DNA of 64,000 nt from Ianthella basta. Its lineage: Eukaryota; Porifera; Demospongiae; Verongiida; Ianthellidae. Below are positions 45,545 through 57,500 of this stretch, piece after piece. The notes below the pieces were generated by a model. That model made no database searches. It saw only the letters and a program-made list of their open reading frames with translations, and had not been told where the DNA came from. How positions within the stretch are numbered: the first letter of the stretch is position 1; every line of letters begins with the position of its first letter. The DNA lies in contig OZ025871.1 of the NCBI GenBank assembly GCA_964019415.1, positions 8,624,713 to 8,688,712 of the forward strand, written 5' to 3'. Both the position numbers and the translations under genes were made by a program.

Positions 45545-46125
45545 CACACAGATGCAGACTTGGACGAACACAGCGGCAGACTATAGGGCACACACACAGA
45601 GGCAAATTAGGGCATACAGAGACAGACTTGGGCATAGAGAGACAGGCTAGGGCACACAGAGAGGCAGACTACGGTACACACAGAGGAAGAGTAGGACAAA
45701 CAGAGAGATAGAGTAGGGCACAGAGAGGCAGACTAGGGCGAACACAGAGGCACAGAGAGTAAGGCTAGGGCGCACAGAGGCAGACAAGGGCACAGAGAGG
45801 CAAACCACGGTAGACACAGAGGTAGACTAGGACACACAGAGACAGAGTTGGGTACACAGAGAGGTAGACTAGGGCGAACACAGAGGCAGACTAGAGTGCG
45901 CAGGGAGACAGGCTAGGGCACACACAGGCAGACTAGGGCGTACAGAGAGGCAGACTAGGATGCACAGGAGACATACTAGGGTACACAGAATCGAACTACG
46001 GCGCACCGAGACACAGAGTAGGGCAAGAAAGACAGACTAAGGTACACGCAGAGGCATGGCACACAGAGGAAAACTAGGACGCACAGAGGCAGTCTAAGGC
46101 ACATACGGAGGCAGATTATGGGACT
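45545..46125. repeat. Imperfect short tandem repeat (about 20-24 bp units)
   Basis: More than twenty diverged copies of 'cacagagaggcagactaggg'-like units. Unit length varies between roughly 18 and 30 bases. It is non-coding and inside the CACTA element. Confidence 0.85.
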
Positions 46126-46129
46126 GACC

Positions 46130-47400
46130 TTTAAGGTTTTTTTTTCCGTACCTGCCACCCTTACAATGATATCCTATTTGCATTCAGTAGGGTCTTCCGT
46201 TCCGGCATGCCTAGTCGCTGCCTATTGACCCATGGCTCCGAAGTTCTATAAACTCTTGGAGGTTGTTCTGAAGATGTTGAAATACAATTTTCCAATTGTA
46301 CAGGCGTTCCCTTCCTTGTGAATAGAAGGATTAATAGGATGGAAAATACAAAGAAATGCTCCATATCTGGTAGATTCAGCAGCCATTTTGTATACAAACT
46401 GCGCATTGTCAGAGCAGGGGGGTCGGTCAAGATCACGTGTGTCCGCAAAATGGCCGACGCGGCTGCTCTTTACTGTATATTTTACCTATACTAGCAAAGA
46501 GCAGACATATTTCGAGAAACACGTCGCATCGTTTGTTTCTTTGCTTCTGAGCACACAGTTGGACAAGGGCTATCAGAAAATGGACCCTTCCCCGCCCTTC
46601 CCCAGCATCTAGGTAGGTTTTGCGAGCATTTTCCAACACCGGTGTACGAGTGTTCGCTGCTGCTGGCTACGAGGCAGATGAAGCCTAATCTGGAGTACTG
46701 AGCAAGTGCTCCTGTGGAAGTGACTCCTTAGAAGCTGGTAGCGAGTCCTCATTGATCACTTCTGGACTGCAAGACTGTCAGGAATGCAATTATTGAGGTG
46801 CTGGTATTGCGCAATCCCAGGACTTGTCCGACCCTCCCTGTTGTCAGAGGAGGTCGGCCACGATTCTGATTGCGCAACCCATTTATGACGTCACCGAGTA
46901 AGAATAATACTACACGTATGTTGCACGATTGCTGCAAGCGACCAGGAAAAGGAGTAAGTTGGCAGTTTCTTACGTGTCATTCCTGCAGAAAGGGTGATCA
47001 GTTTTGCATACCTTCCTCGTGCTTCCTGCTATCTTCGCTTGCACGTGAAGAAGCTCCTTTTTCTCCGCCGTCTACCGCCTCAGCTACATAGGGGTAGGGG
47101 AGGGGTAGAAGCAATATTTAGATTCTGCTTCAGCAGCGCTTTCGAATGGTGGGCAATGTATGCGAATACCTGCAAGCTCGAGCGAGAAAGCCAGGGTCGC
47201 CCTACAGTACAGAATAATATTTACAGTGTGTATCGTGGCAGTGTGTATGTGTATAAATTCGCTATGCGCGTGCTTTCCGGACACAGTCACGTGCACGTGG
47301 CCACCCTAGGCATCCTCTGGCGCATTGTAATGGTATATACAATTAATATTTATATTGATACAATCAATGAGATTATGAATATGATTATATATTCATTACC
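46130..47400. other. Right interior of the CACTA element, no gene recognised
   Basis: Several short frames exist on both strands, but none shows conserved motifs. The GC content is higher than in the flanks (46200-47300), which could be old coding sequence or an inserted element. Confidence 0.4.
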
Positions 47401-47520
47401 TGAGTTAACAAGGTTTAACAACACTGTTAACTAAAAACTCTGTTAAACCCTGTTAACTAAGCTGTTACTGCAAGTTAACAAGAACTTGTTCATGCAACCT
47501 TGTTTATAACTAAGGGCATT
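47400..47520. repeat. Right subterminal repeats of the CACTA element
   Basis: Six or more GTTAAC-core words in 120 bases, mirroring 36045-36240. Confidence 0.7.
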
Positions 47521-47659
47521 GGTGCAGTGCATGACCCATGGTAAATAAACCTCTCACAGATATGCAGCTTTGAATATAATTCTGCTACATTATATATATT
47601 AATTATAATTATTCTAAAAAGGTATATATTATTATTGCACAAACAAGGATAAATTTAAC

Positions 47660-48106
47660 CCTAACATAAAACTAAAGAAATTACACAGTATAAACAATAC
47701 TAATGTATCATAATAATTATGGTATAATTATACAATAGCAAATTCTGATCATTGACAACTGAATGTTGTTACAACTGCTGACTCATTGCTAGCTCTTCTC
47801 TCCTGTCCAAGTGTGCTCACCACTCCCTCACTCTCTGCTACAGTAAAGTGCAGAGTTGCCAACCCGTGTCTATGGTTAGGTAAAGAGAACAACACAGAGA
47901 GGTGATGTAGGAGGTGATGGGTAGTTGTGTAAGACTAGCTAGGGCAGTCTCAAATGTGAAAGTGACTGGCATACAAGATGGAGTCCAGTGTACACTTGAA
48001 CACACCTGGATGTTCTGGGGGAGGGTGTGGCAACAGCACAGACAACACACTCAGTACAAATGATAGCAAGATGTGCTAGAGCAAGGGCAGTGTTGTATGT
48101 GTGTGC

Positions 48107-48171
<65 letters not shown>

Positions 48172-48825
48172 CATGCGTGCGTGTGTGTGTGATTCTAGAG
48201 AAATGGGACGGTTTGGTCTACATAATTTTATGTGCATATGTGTGTGGTAAGTTTGGTATAATGAGTTGTGTCATAATCAAGTCAATTTGGTTGAAACTCC
48301 TACTTTTGAAGATGTGGCTCCTACTGTGCATGTGAGTGTCCTATAGATATGGAGGTGATGTAGCAGTGGGGAAGTCTCAAGAGTAATGGTACACTAAGGA
48401 CCCCTTGCACTATAGGTCTTGTGAGGGTAGGGGAGTACATACCTACACCAGTATGGTACATAGGTACAGACATTTTTGGGATGGTTGTCCATACCGGGTA
48501 CCGTACGAAATCATGGTATTATATACATAAACATAAGCAGTATTGCTGTATAAAACCTCTAGCTCGCAATCTATGTTAACACTAGATTTTGCAATTATAC
48601 TGTAAGTATGTGTATGAATCCGTATAATATCTTGCGAGCATTTCCCCGGATACCGGTGCATGGTGTGGACAAGCGATTCAAAAAGGTCTATACACACCAT
48701 CCCATAGTGCATTCCAGCTAGTAAAGCCATACAAGGGCAGTACTGGAGTGAACAAACACCACCAAAGTGTATTGTGGTGTGAACTACAGTACATGTACAA
48801 GTGTACAGTGCACAATAGTACTCAC
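47660..48825. repeat. Duplicated NLR 3' region, right copy
   Basis: Matches 34985-35600 with insertions: a (GT)n run and about 500 further bases. No exon besides the one at 48826-49054 is certain. A Pro/Cys-rich frame near 47877-48040 resembles the left copy but has no convincing borders. Confidence 0.55.
48101..48190. repeat. (GT)n microsatellite
   Basis: About 40 GT units with a few gtgc interruptions, absent from the left copy of the duplicated region. Confidence 0.95.
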
Positions 48826-49054
48826 TTGATGAATATGGAGAGAGGCATATGCAGGGGTAGGTGTAACCACGCTCATCAGTGTACCCCCGTGTTGTGAACA
48901 TGTCTCTCTTATCACGTGGTAGTACTGATAGCATGTCCCGGAGTAGGCCTTCCCTCCCCATCCAGTCATACAGTATAAACTCTACTATGTTGTGCTGCTT
49001 TAAAACTCCTTTCAATACTGTCATTCCATATCTTATCATCAGTGAGTCTGACAC
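48826..49054 (-). CDS. NLR LRR-region exon, right copy (open)
   Basis: After an acceptor (ttattgttag) the frame reads VSDSLMIRYGMTVLKGVLKQ, HNIVEFILYDWM and DMLSVLPRDKRDMFTTRGYT, ending CLSPYSSS at a TCAA/GTGAGT donor. It is 229 bases and open throughout, unlike its twin at 35605-35827. The 'LxxL...NIVEFIL' pattern fits a Leu-rich helical repeat. It is the most downstream clear exon of the NLR gene that starts at 62594. Confidence 0.65.
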
Positions 49055-51474
49055 CTAACAATAAAGGAAGGAGCAAGGTAAGTCCAATGTGAATGGACAC
49101 AAAACATAAAGCAAACTAATACAAAATAAATGCACTTCCCTTCACTTATACGACTACATACATGCATAATTATAATTCTCTGTCTTCCTGCCCCCTCATT
49201 TCCACTCCATTCCCCTCCTGGCTACCTTGCCTCCACCTCCCTTCCCAACATTCTTGCTCGTTTCTTGTGGACAGGGATCAATGTGGCATCTTTCCATTCT
49301 TGTGGTACCTTCCCAGATTTCCATACCTGCTGTACCACCTCTGTGAGCCAGTCAATGGCTGCCTCTCCCCCTTTCTTCAGTAGCTCAGCTTCAACTTCAT
49401 CCTGTCCTGCTGCTTTGCCATTGCGTAACTTTCACACTGCTTTCTTCACTTCTTCTCTTGTCACTTCGAGTGTCTCTCCATGTGACCGATTTTCCAGCTC
49501 TGATATTACCTCCTCTGCTACTTCGTTCTGGACATTGAGCACTTTCTCAAAGTACCTTTGCCATCTGGCAAGTTTCTCTTCAGGTCTCTTAAGAGTCTGG
49601 CCCTCCTCGTCCAAGATCGTGTTTGTAGGTAGTATGCTGCTACTGGTCAACTGTCTCATCCTTTTAAAGAAGTTTCCATGTCTGTGATGCCTGATGTCCT
49701 CTTCCATCTCCGTGATTTCATTTTCAAGCCACTTCTCCTTATCACCCTTCAAAGCTTGTCTCACTTTCTTGCACATGGCCTGATACTCCTTCTGTTTCTT
49801 CTTATCTGTGCGGTGTTCCTGCCATCATCGGAATGCCACGCGCTTTGTTTCAACCAGTTCAAGAGTGTCATCGGAGATCCACTTCTTCTTTGCCATACGC
49901 CTCCTTTTTAGATGTTGTTCTGCCAATCCCACAAGTGCTTCCTTTAGTTCACTCCACCTCTCCTCGACACTGTCTTGTTGTCTTCTTTTATCAAAGGACT
50001 CCCTTAGAGCCTCCACATACGCCATCCTTCTATCTGTCTTCCCGAGCAGTGCTGTTTCAAATCACTTTCCCTTCCTTTGGTTTGACTTCTTATCTAGTTT
50101 GAGGCGTAAGGTTACTACCACCAAGCGGTGATTGGTGTCTAGATCTGCCCCTCTGAAAACCCTGGTGTCCATCGCCGAAGGTCTCAGTCTGCGCTTCACC
50201 AACACATAGTCTTTTAGACTAGGCTTGGCTCTTGCATCCGGTGGGTACCAGGTGGCTTGGTGTATAGTCTTATGTGGGAAACGTGTGTTTGTGATACACA
50301 TCTGATGTGCGCTGGCAAACTCCACAAGCCTCTCCCCATTATCACTTGTTTCCTTTCCCAGTCCATGGGGGCCAACTACTCCCAGTACACTTTCTCCAAG
50401 TGATGCGTTAAAATCTCCAAGTAACATGGTAAGGCCATTTGTCTTAGTCATAACCCCATCTAGGTCAGCATAGAACTGCTCTTTCACTTCCTCACTGGCT
50501 TGGTTGGTAGGTGCATACCCAACTATGATTGCTAAAGGTCCAATGCGAGTTAGTACCTCAGCGGTCAGTATCCTGGGGGATACTGCTTCATAGCAACGTA
50601 GGGCATTCCATGCATAAGGGGAGAAGGCTAGGCCTACTCCTTCAGCTTTTCTCCCATCAGTTCTTCCTGAGAAGACTAGTCTGTACCCCTTATTTACATC
50701 AAGCAGTTTCTCCCCCTCACCTGGTAGGTGTGTCTCTGTCACTGCAAGCACTGCTAGTCTGTACCGCTCCATCTCACCAGCTAGTTGTTCCAACTTTCCC
50801 AATCCCTGAAGCAATCTTACATTCCATGTCCCTAATCTCTCTGCTTGTCTTGTGCTCAGTATCCTGGAAGGGACTGCTCTACGCTGTCGTCGCTGTTGGA
50901 GAGTAGGTCGATCGTCTGGCCCTTGTTCTCATCTTGGCTTCTTCCCCGCACGCGGTGGGTTACTGTCTCCTTCGTCCCCGTTAGTAGCCTTCCGCGCTAC
51001 ATCGCGCCTCGATCCTGTATTCGTAGCCGACGCCCTTGAGGGTAAGGAGGCTACCCTTACGCCGGGCCCTGATGATTTGTCCCGTCGACAGGCGCGGGCC
51101 TGGGTGTTTCTCAGGTGGTAGCGGGAGGCCGTTGGGAATTTCTCCCTCATCCGCCTTTCGGCCGTTGGGGACCCGTGTCCCTCCTCCGCCCGTCGGTGTC
51201 CCGCCGGCACCGAGCCAGGCTGTCTGGTCGCCCGGCAGACCAGTGAGTCGTGGTGAAGTTTCTTTCTTGCGCTCTTCGAGGGTGCTCCAAGTTCACACCT
51301 CCGACGTTCGGCCATTCTGTTCCTGTGCGCACACGGATACGCAGGAAGCGGCAGCCCGCAGTCTTCTCATGGCCGTCCAGTACTGCTGTGGTGAGATGGC
51401 TCTGATTCGGACGCAGAGATACCCGCTTGCTAGTCTGCTTTGGTCGCTGGTTCTTGCGAGACCGCCATCTTGAT

Positions 51475-51554
<80 letters not shown>

Positions 51555-54500
51555 ACATGCACGGACACACATGCACGCACAATCAATGGTTGGTTGATGG
51601 GTCAGTCAGATGGTACAACTTCCTTGTTCTCCATGACATGTGGGCTGGAGGACCTCAGGTTCACTCCACAAAGGAGTGGGACAGAAGTAGTGCCACGTTA
51701 TACTTACATGCAAATACAAACACTATAGCTGGCACTCAGACACACATCACATGCCTTTGCACTAAGAAATTAGTCATTCAAGTGTAATGGTACCTCAAAC
51801 TTACATTGTCACTCATTCCCAGCACCAGCATCTCCAGTCTACTCATCCCAGCCAGAGTCTGTTCCATTTCATCCAACTTCAGTTCCTCTTCTCTCACTCC
51901 ATCCTGCATGAAGAAGCAACTCGGTTCAGAAACATGCTACAGACATACCAACACAATTGCTCACAATGTGCTGAGTCAGCAAGGACAAGGTCAACATGAT
52001 TTTCTGCTCTAAAGACCAGTGCCACACACCAACCCATGCACTGACAACAAGGCCATTTCTAGTGCCCTCCTGGTCACACCGCAGACCCTGACACAGAAAC
52101 ATGATACATGGGTACTCACAGCACATAACAAACAACACACATACACACAACATATGTATGTACATACAGAACACACTAGCCTTGTCCCCAGGCTGTCTGC
52201 GATAATTAGCGTGGGCGGGAAAGACAGCCTGGTATACACTGTTCACTCATGCGCAAATATTTTACTCCAAAAGTAGGGGAACGGAAACTGACACGTCCGT
52301 ATATTATCTGTAAAAGTCAACTACGGCAATGGCTACTGCGCAGTCTATGGAGGACAGCTATTCACTGTCGCTCTGTTGTACACTCTTCTCGCATTGATCT
52401 TTCTAGTATTGCGCTCAAGCAAGAACAGCTGACTGCTATTCATTATCTCTACCAACGGAAGGATGTATTTCTGTGGCTACCGACTGGTTTCGGGAAGTTA
52501 GTCTGCAACGAGGTGTTGCCATTCCAGTTTGACTTCGCTGGAAGTAAGTCTGGCAGCATTGTTCTTCGATGGACTGAGCAGTTGCTAGGCTTGCACACGT
52601 ACTGCGGCAAACCGTCACCATTCTCGATTGGCAACAACAGTAGCCGTCTAAAGCGCCCGGGAAGGTCTTCTATCAGCCCCTTTCAGCCGAACAACGAGGA
52701 CGATCGGTTTGGAGACACGTCTGATTAGCAAACTATGCATGTGCAAAGCCTTACAAAGGCCGCGCTCATTGCCGTCCACTGAACCTTATGCAATCTACCG
52801 TCGATGTGCCAGTTCGGTACGGAAGTATGACGTCACGGAACAGTGGCTCCCAGGCCCTTCTTCTCCTCCCCCACAATTAATGCGAAGGACCTGGGGACGA
52901 GGCTAAGAACACACATACTGCATGTACAAATGATATGCATTAGCAATCACCACTTGGTCCAGCAACCTGGCAGCACCCTTTCAAGGGGCAGTAGAAGGGG
53001 GCAAGTTGCTATGTTATAACATCCATAATCAAACACTGTTTAATAGTGATTGGTACAGAAGACTAGTACATCTCAAACAACACTGTACATGTGCACACAC
53101 TGTACCTCTTGTGGGGGATGGATGGAGCGACACTTCAGTTCCTTCATTTCACTAAAGAAGGACAACAACTCTGTGAGGACATCCACTGGAATACCCCACA
53201 GAGAAAGATGTTGTCCACTCCCTTGATCACCTGCAGGCACTGGGCAGGGAAATAGATGTAGAGTTGAACATGTAAATAGAATACATACATACACATACTT
53301 AACCTCACATAGACGTCCTCACTATTGCTTGTTACACATTATACACTACATCCTACTGAGTCACACAATACGTGACTGACATACACCAACCTACCATCAT
53401 CAGGACAACACCAGGACTGTGGGTTAAAGGACAGGTCCACTTCTGATAATGATTTGTTTCTTCTAATTCCAAGGAGAAGGTGATGACAGAACTGCTTGGG
53501 TAGATCCACTTCATAACCATCACTAATTGTCAGCTTGTTCATTGTCTTGTTTCCTGAGAGTGACCTTTCCATCTCCAACAGGACCTCATGGTCCATTGCC
53601 TGTAGAAGAAGACATCAACACAGTCCATCATGCAGTGGAATGGGGACAAATACAATTTGACACTGTCACTATACTGTTTGCTATCAGTGGACAACATCTA
53701 AGCTGCCATATGTAATAAATATACCACACTTGAGAAGATGTGTTAAGGGATATTACCAAGGTTGAAAGTCGAGGGAAATACTATGCACCAATACATCATC
53801 CGAATGTTTGGTATGTATGAATGCACTTTATGTCACCATGGTAACTATGTAATAGAGAGGATTTCAGGCCTGAAACATTGAGTTCATGGTAATGGTATAC
53901 TGTATGGCTGTAAATTTTGGCGGGAAATTATTTTAGCAGATTGATGACATTTGGCAGAATTTACTTTGGTGGTTGGACAGCTTATGCCATAATGATAATC
54001 ATATCAAAATGGCTAATCCAGGAAGTGCATGCATGTGACTGAGGAATGCAAGTTGATTGAACTAAATAAGTATTTCATTCCAATCCTTTGTCTCCACAAA
54101 TTCTTCAACGTGCAAGGAACTTCCAAGCCTCTTTGCTGTAGAACTTTGGATGCTTGCCTGCTGCCCAGTGTGACGTTGTACACAATTGTGCTTTGATGCA
54201 GAAACAGAAAACAGGCGGCCGAATCATTCTGAGTAAGTGAATGACAATAATGCCAGCATCAGTCTTCACAGCACTTGCATACACAATGCCATTCAGATCG
54301 CCTTCTTATTCTTCTATCTTTGGTGGCCCAAAGTCTCTGGAAATGTAGCTAGTGTGATGGTAAGTTCCACACCGACGATTAGCCTAACAGCCTGGCGCAT
54401 CTAGCTGCAAGCTTTGTACCGGAAACCTATGATCATGCAATTATTATCATAAATTTTGGCAAAAGAAATATCGGCGAATTGCTCTCAAAACTGCCAATCC

Positions 54501-57500
54501 ACCATCAGCTACTGAAATACTCCCAAAATGTGAGGTGTCTTTACACCTGTACGGTTGGGCTGAAGCTTAGATGCATGAATCATCACTACATCTCACACTG
54601 ATTCTTACCTCACATTCTTGTACGTACTGACACACAATCTCTGTCAAATGCAGTTGTACACACAGCAACTTCACTACTATACTGAGGGGAGGTCTCTTCA
54701 AGTACACCTTGCCAAATTTTCCTTTGAAGGCACCATCTGTGAAAGGTAAACATAACAACATGACATGCACTCAGTGAACTCCAAACATAGCAGACACATT
54801 CTGCAACTTATAATGATATTCATTGCCCACATTACAACCACTACAGTGGCTAGTGGTACAGTGTTAGAGCTACTCATGCAGTCAAAGAGCTCTAAACATC
54901 GACATCATCTGTAAATCTATACAATTATGCATGTTCCTGTGAAACACAACACTGACACTCTCACTAAAACATGAGGAATACCACTCATGTGAGCACTCCA
55001 CAAGCTCTCAGCTGAAGAAGCTGCACTACCATTGATACAACTGTGGATATGTCCAACTCTACACTTGCTCCACGTGTAAAGATGGCTATTGCTTCAACTC
55101 CATTCCTCCAAAGAGTCATACATCCATATACTCTCCACACACACAGAATGGAAGTTATTGTAGATATATACCTTTCTGGCTGTCACCTGTAGACGTTTCT
55201 CTCTCCAGTGATACAAGTCTGTCCAAGGCAACTTCTAGTTCTCTCCAGTCAATGTCTAAAACACAGCACAGCACAGTACACCATATGGTTAGTTCAATAC
55301 ATGGAGGTGAGTAAAGTGAGGCAACATATGGCTTTACAACAAACTGTCATGCAGTGAAATGCTATACATCTGTAGCTTGCATATAATATACACAGGACAG
55401 CAGTTATATGCACAAGGTATATATGAAATAGAAAACTAGAACTCATATAACACATCAGTGAGGCAGTGCTTTATAAACATAGCTGTATAATATGCTAGTT
55501 TTAAATAAATCCAATGCCATATTCAAATGTATTAAAATTAGTATATAACCAAGACATAGATCCCGTTACCATGGTAACGGGCATTCTAAGCGATGTTTCT
55601 AAAACTCGTAGACTTTCTCTTGTATTTTGCGCGGGATCTAAATCATTTAGATACCGGGTGTCTAAATCCCGTAGATCCCTGCAGCTGAAGAGAACTGCAG
55701 CTGTGATAACAATTGTAGCGCCATAACATACGATACGATGCACAGGTCGCCCGGCTTACTTGTTTCGTCGATAAATAGGGTACAGCAACTATCCGGCTAC
55801 AAACCAGAGCCAAGAAATTGGAACTGCAGCTGGTTACAAGCTACGCGGGGAACAGGCTTTGGTAGCTACGTACACGGCTATGGGAAACGCTGTGGCTGAC
55901 GTGGCTGACAGCGAGTTGGCTTACGCTTAGATGACGCGCCGCATCCACTGCCGACCTGTAGGAAACGTCCGCTGCGAGGTGAACAACCAAACTTTAGACC
56001 CGACGTTTTCTCCGCCATTGTCAGGAGTAGCTAACTACTTCCAGTAGACGCGTGATGACGCAAGAACGAGTACGTAAACTGATTCGCTGCCGTTCCTTGA
56101 CCAATCATTGGGATCTATAACACTTAAATGCTGACCAATCGGTGTCTCTGAAGATTTAGACCACTCGGCACTCGGGCGCTTCGCTGCACGTCTGCCTCGT
56201 GCTCTAAATCTCAGAGACACCTCTTGGTCAGCATTTAACTATTACGTAGAACACTAAGATCTGCATGATGAAATTGCTCCTCACCAACTGGTAGGTGCAA
56301 TGTATGCAGTGTTCCACTGGCATAGACTGGTTCCAGTAAGCGATGGATTTCTGCAGAACTTCCACCTATCTCAATGGTGAGGCATTTCAATAAGGGGAGT
56401 AAAGAGAGACAATAGCCATAGGCTGTGGAGTCATAAACAGTCTTGGGGCTCACTGTCACCTCTTCTCCAACAATAAGTGGCATCAGACGGCGAACCAAAG
56501 AAATGTCTTGCGTCTCGAAAAGGCACTGCATTTGAAAGTCTTCAGGATATGAGTCTAATTCATTTATAAGGCAGTCAAAGTGTTGTAATTTAGTCAATCC
56601 ACAATAAAAGCGCCACACCTGTGCCATGTGGGGCTCACCGAGATACCTGGCCCAGACCTGACACTGCCTGTCTGGTGTTAGGAGAGACACATAAACAGCA
56701 GCAAGGAATTCCTGTACAGTCAAGTGGATGAAGAAGAAGCTTTCAATAGCGCCTTTCTTCAATTTTGGATCACATCGAATGGGCCTAGCTGTTAAAACAC
56801 CACACCCTCTCTTACGATCTGAGAAGCGCTCACCGAGACCCTGGAGATCAGATGAATCAAACACTACCTTTTGCTTTTGAATGCAGTTATAAGCGATTTC
56901 CCCAAGTTTATAGATATCATGGTACTTTGGAAGATCCAGGATGGAATTGAGTTCAGGCAAGTCTTCGCTGTACTTTAGTACTTTCACGCAGAGGTAGTCA
57001 TTGTAGATTTGTGTCAATGTTGGTGGAAGGTCCTCTCTAAATAGAAACACTTGACAAATGATGGACAGAACAACAGGGATTGAGCAGAGGCCTCTAATCT
57101 GTGGGACACTGTCAATCTTCCTTATGAACCTGTCCAGCAGGTCTGGGCGCCCTTGATCAGTAAAGAGGTGACCAGCATACTCCTTGCTCTGTTTCTGAGT
57201 GAACCCAAGCACCTCGATATTAGTTACACCAGCCTGCACTTTGTGATATATCTTACTTGTTACAATTGACCGAGATGTCATAACCACATGGCAATATGGC
57301 AGAGGGGCGCTGCACTTCAAATTGTGCGACAGTAGGTTCGCAATGAAGTCAGAGTGTCGAAGATGAGGGGGGAGTTCATCAAATCCATCCAGAATGAAGA
57401 GCACACCTCGTCCTAGGTTCCTATGAATGGCTTTAGACAATTCCTCAGGTGATGTGGTGTCTCCTATCATTCCTTGGAACAGCTGTAAAATGTCCACTAA

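Larger units (their letters stand above)
36032..47529. mobile_element. CACTA/EnSpm transposon, about 11.5 kb, with later insertions
   Basis: The ends read CACTGCACCAA and, inverted at the other side, CACTGCACCAATGCCC. CACTR is the terminal signature of CACTA elements. Inside each end is a region packed with GTTAACA/TGTTAAC words in both orientations (36045-36235 and 47400-47500), as expected for subterminal transposase-binding repeats. It carries a Tnp2-type transposase (plus strand) and a divergent second gene (minus strand). The right part hosts a Tc1-type MITE, a piggyBac-like MITE and tandem repeats. No matching three-base target duplication is seen (AGT left, CAT right). Confidence 0.75.

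Noticed and set aside
49130-50131. Plus-strand Ser/Pro/Phe-rich frames
   Set aside because: They are antisense shadows of the minus-strand LINE ORF.
51293-51787. Cys-Val and His-Thr repeat frames at the LINE edge
   Set aside because: CA microsatellite, no conserved flanking domain.
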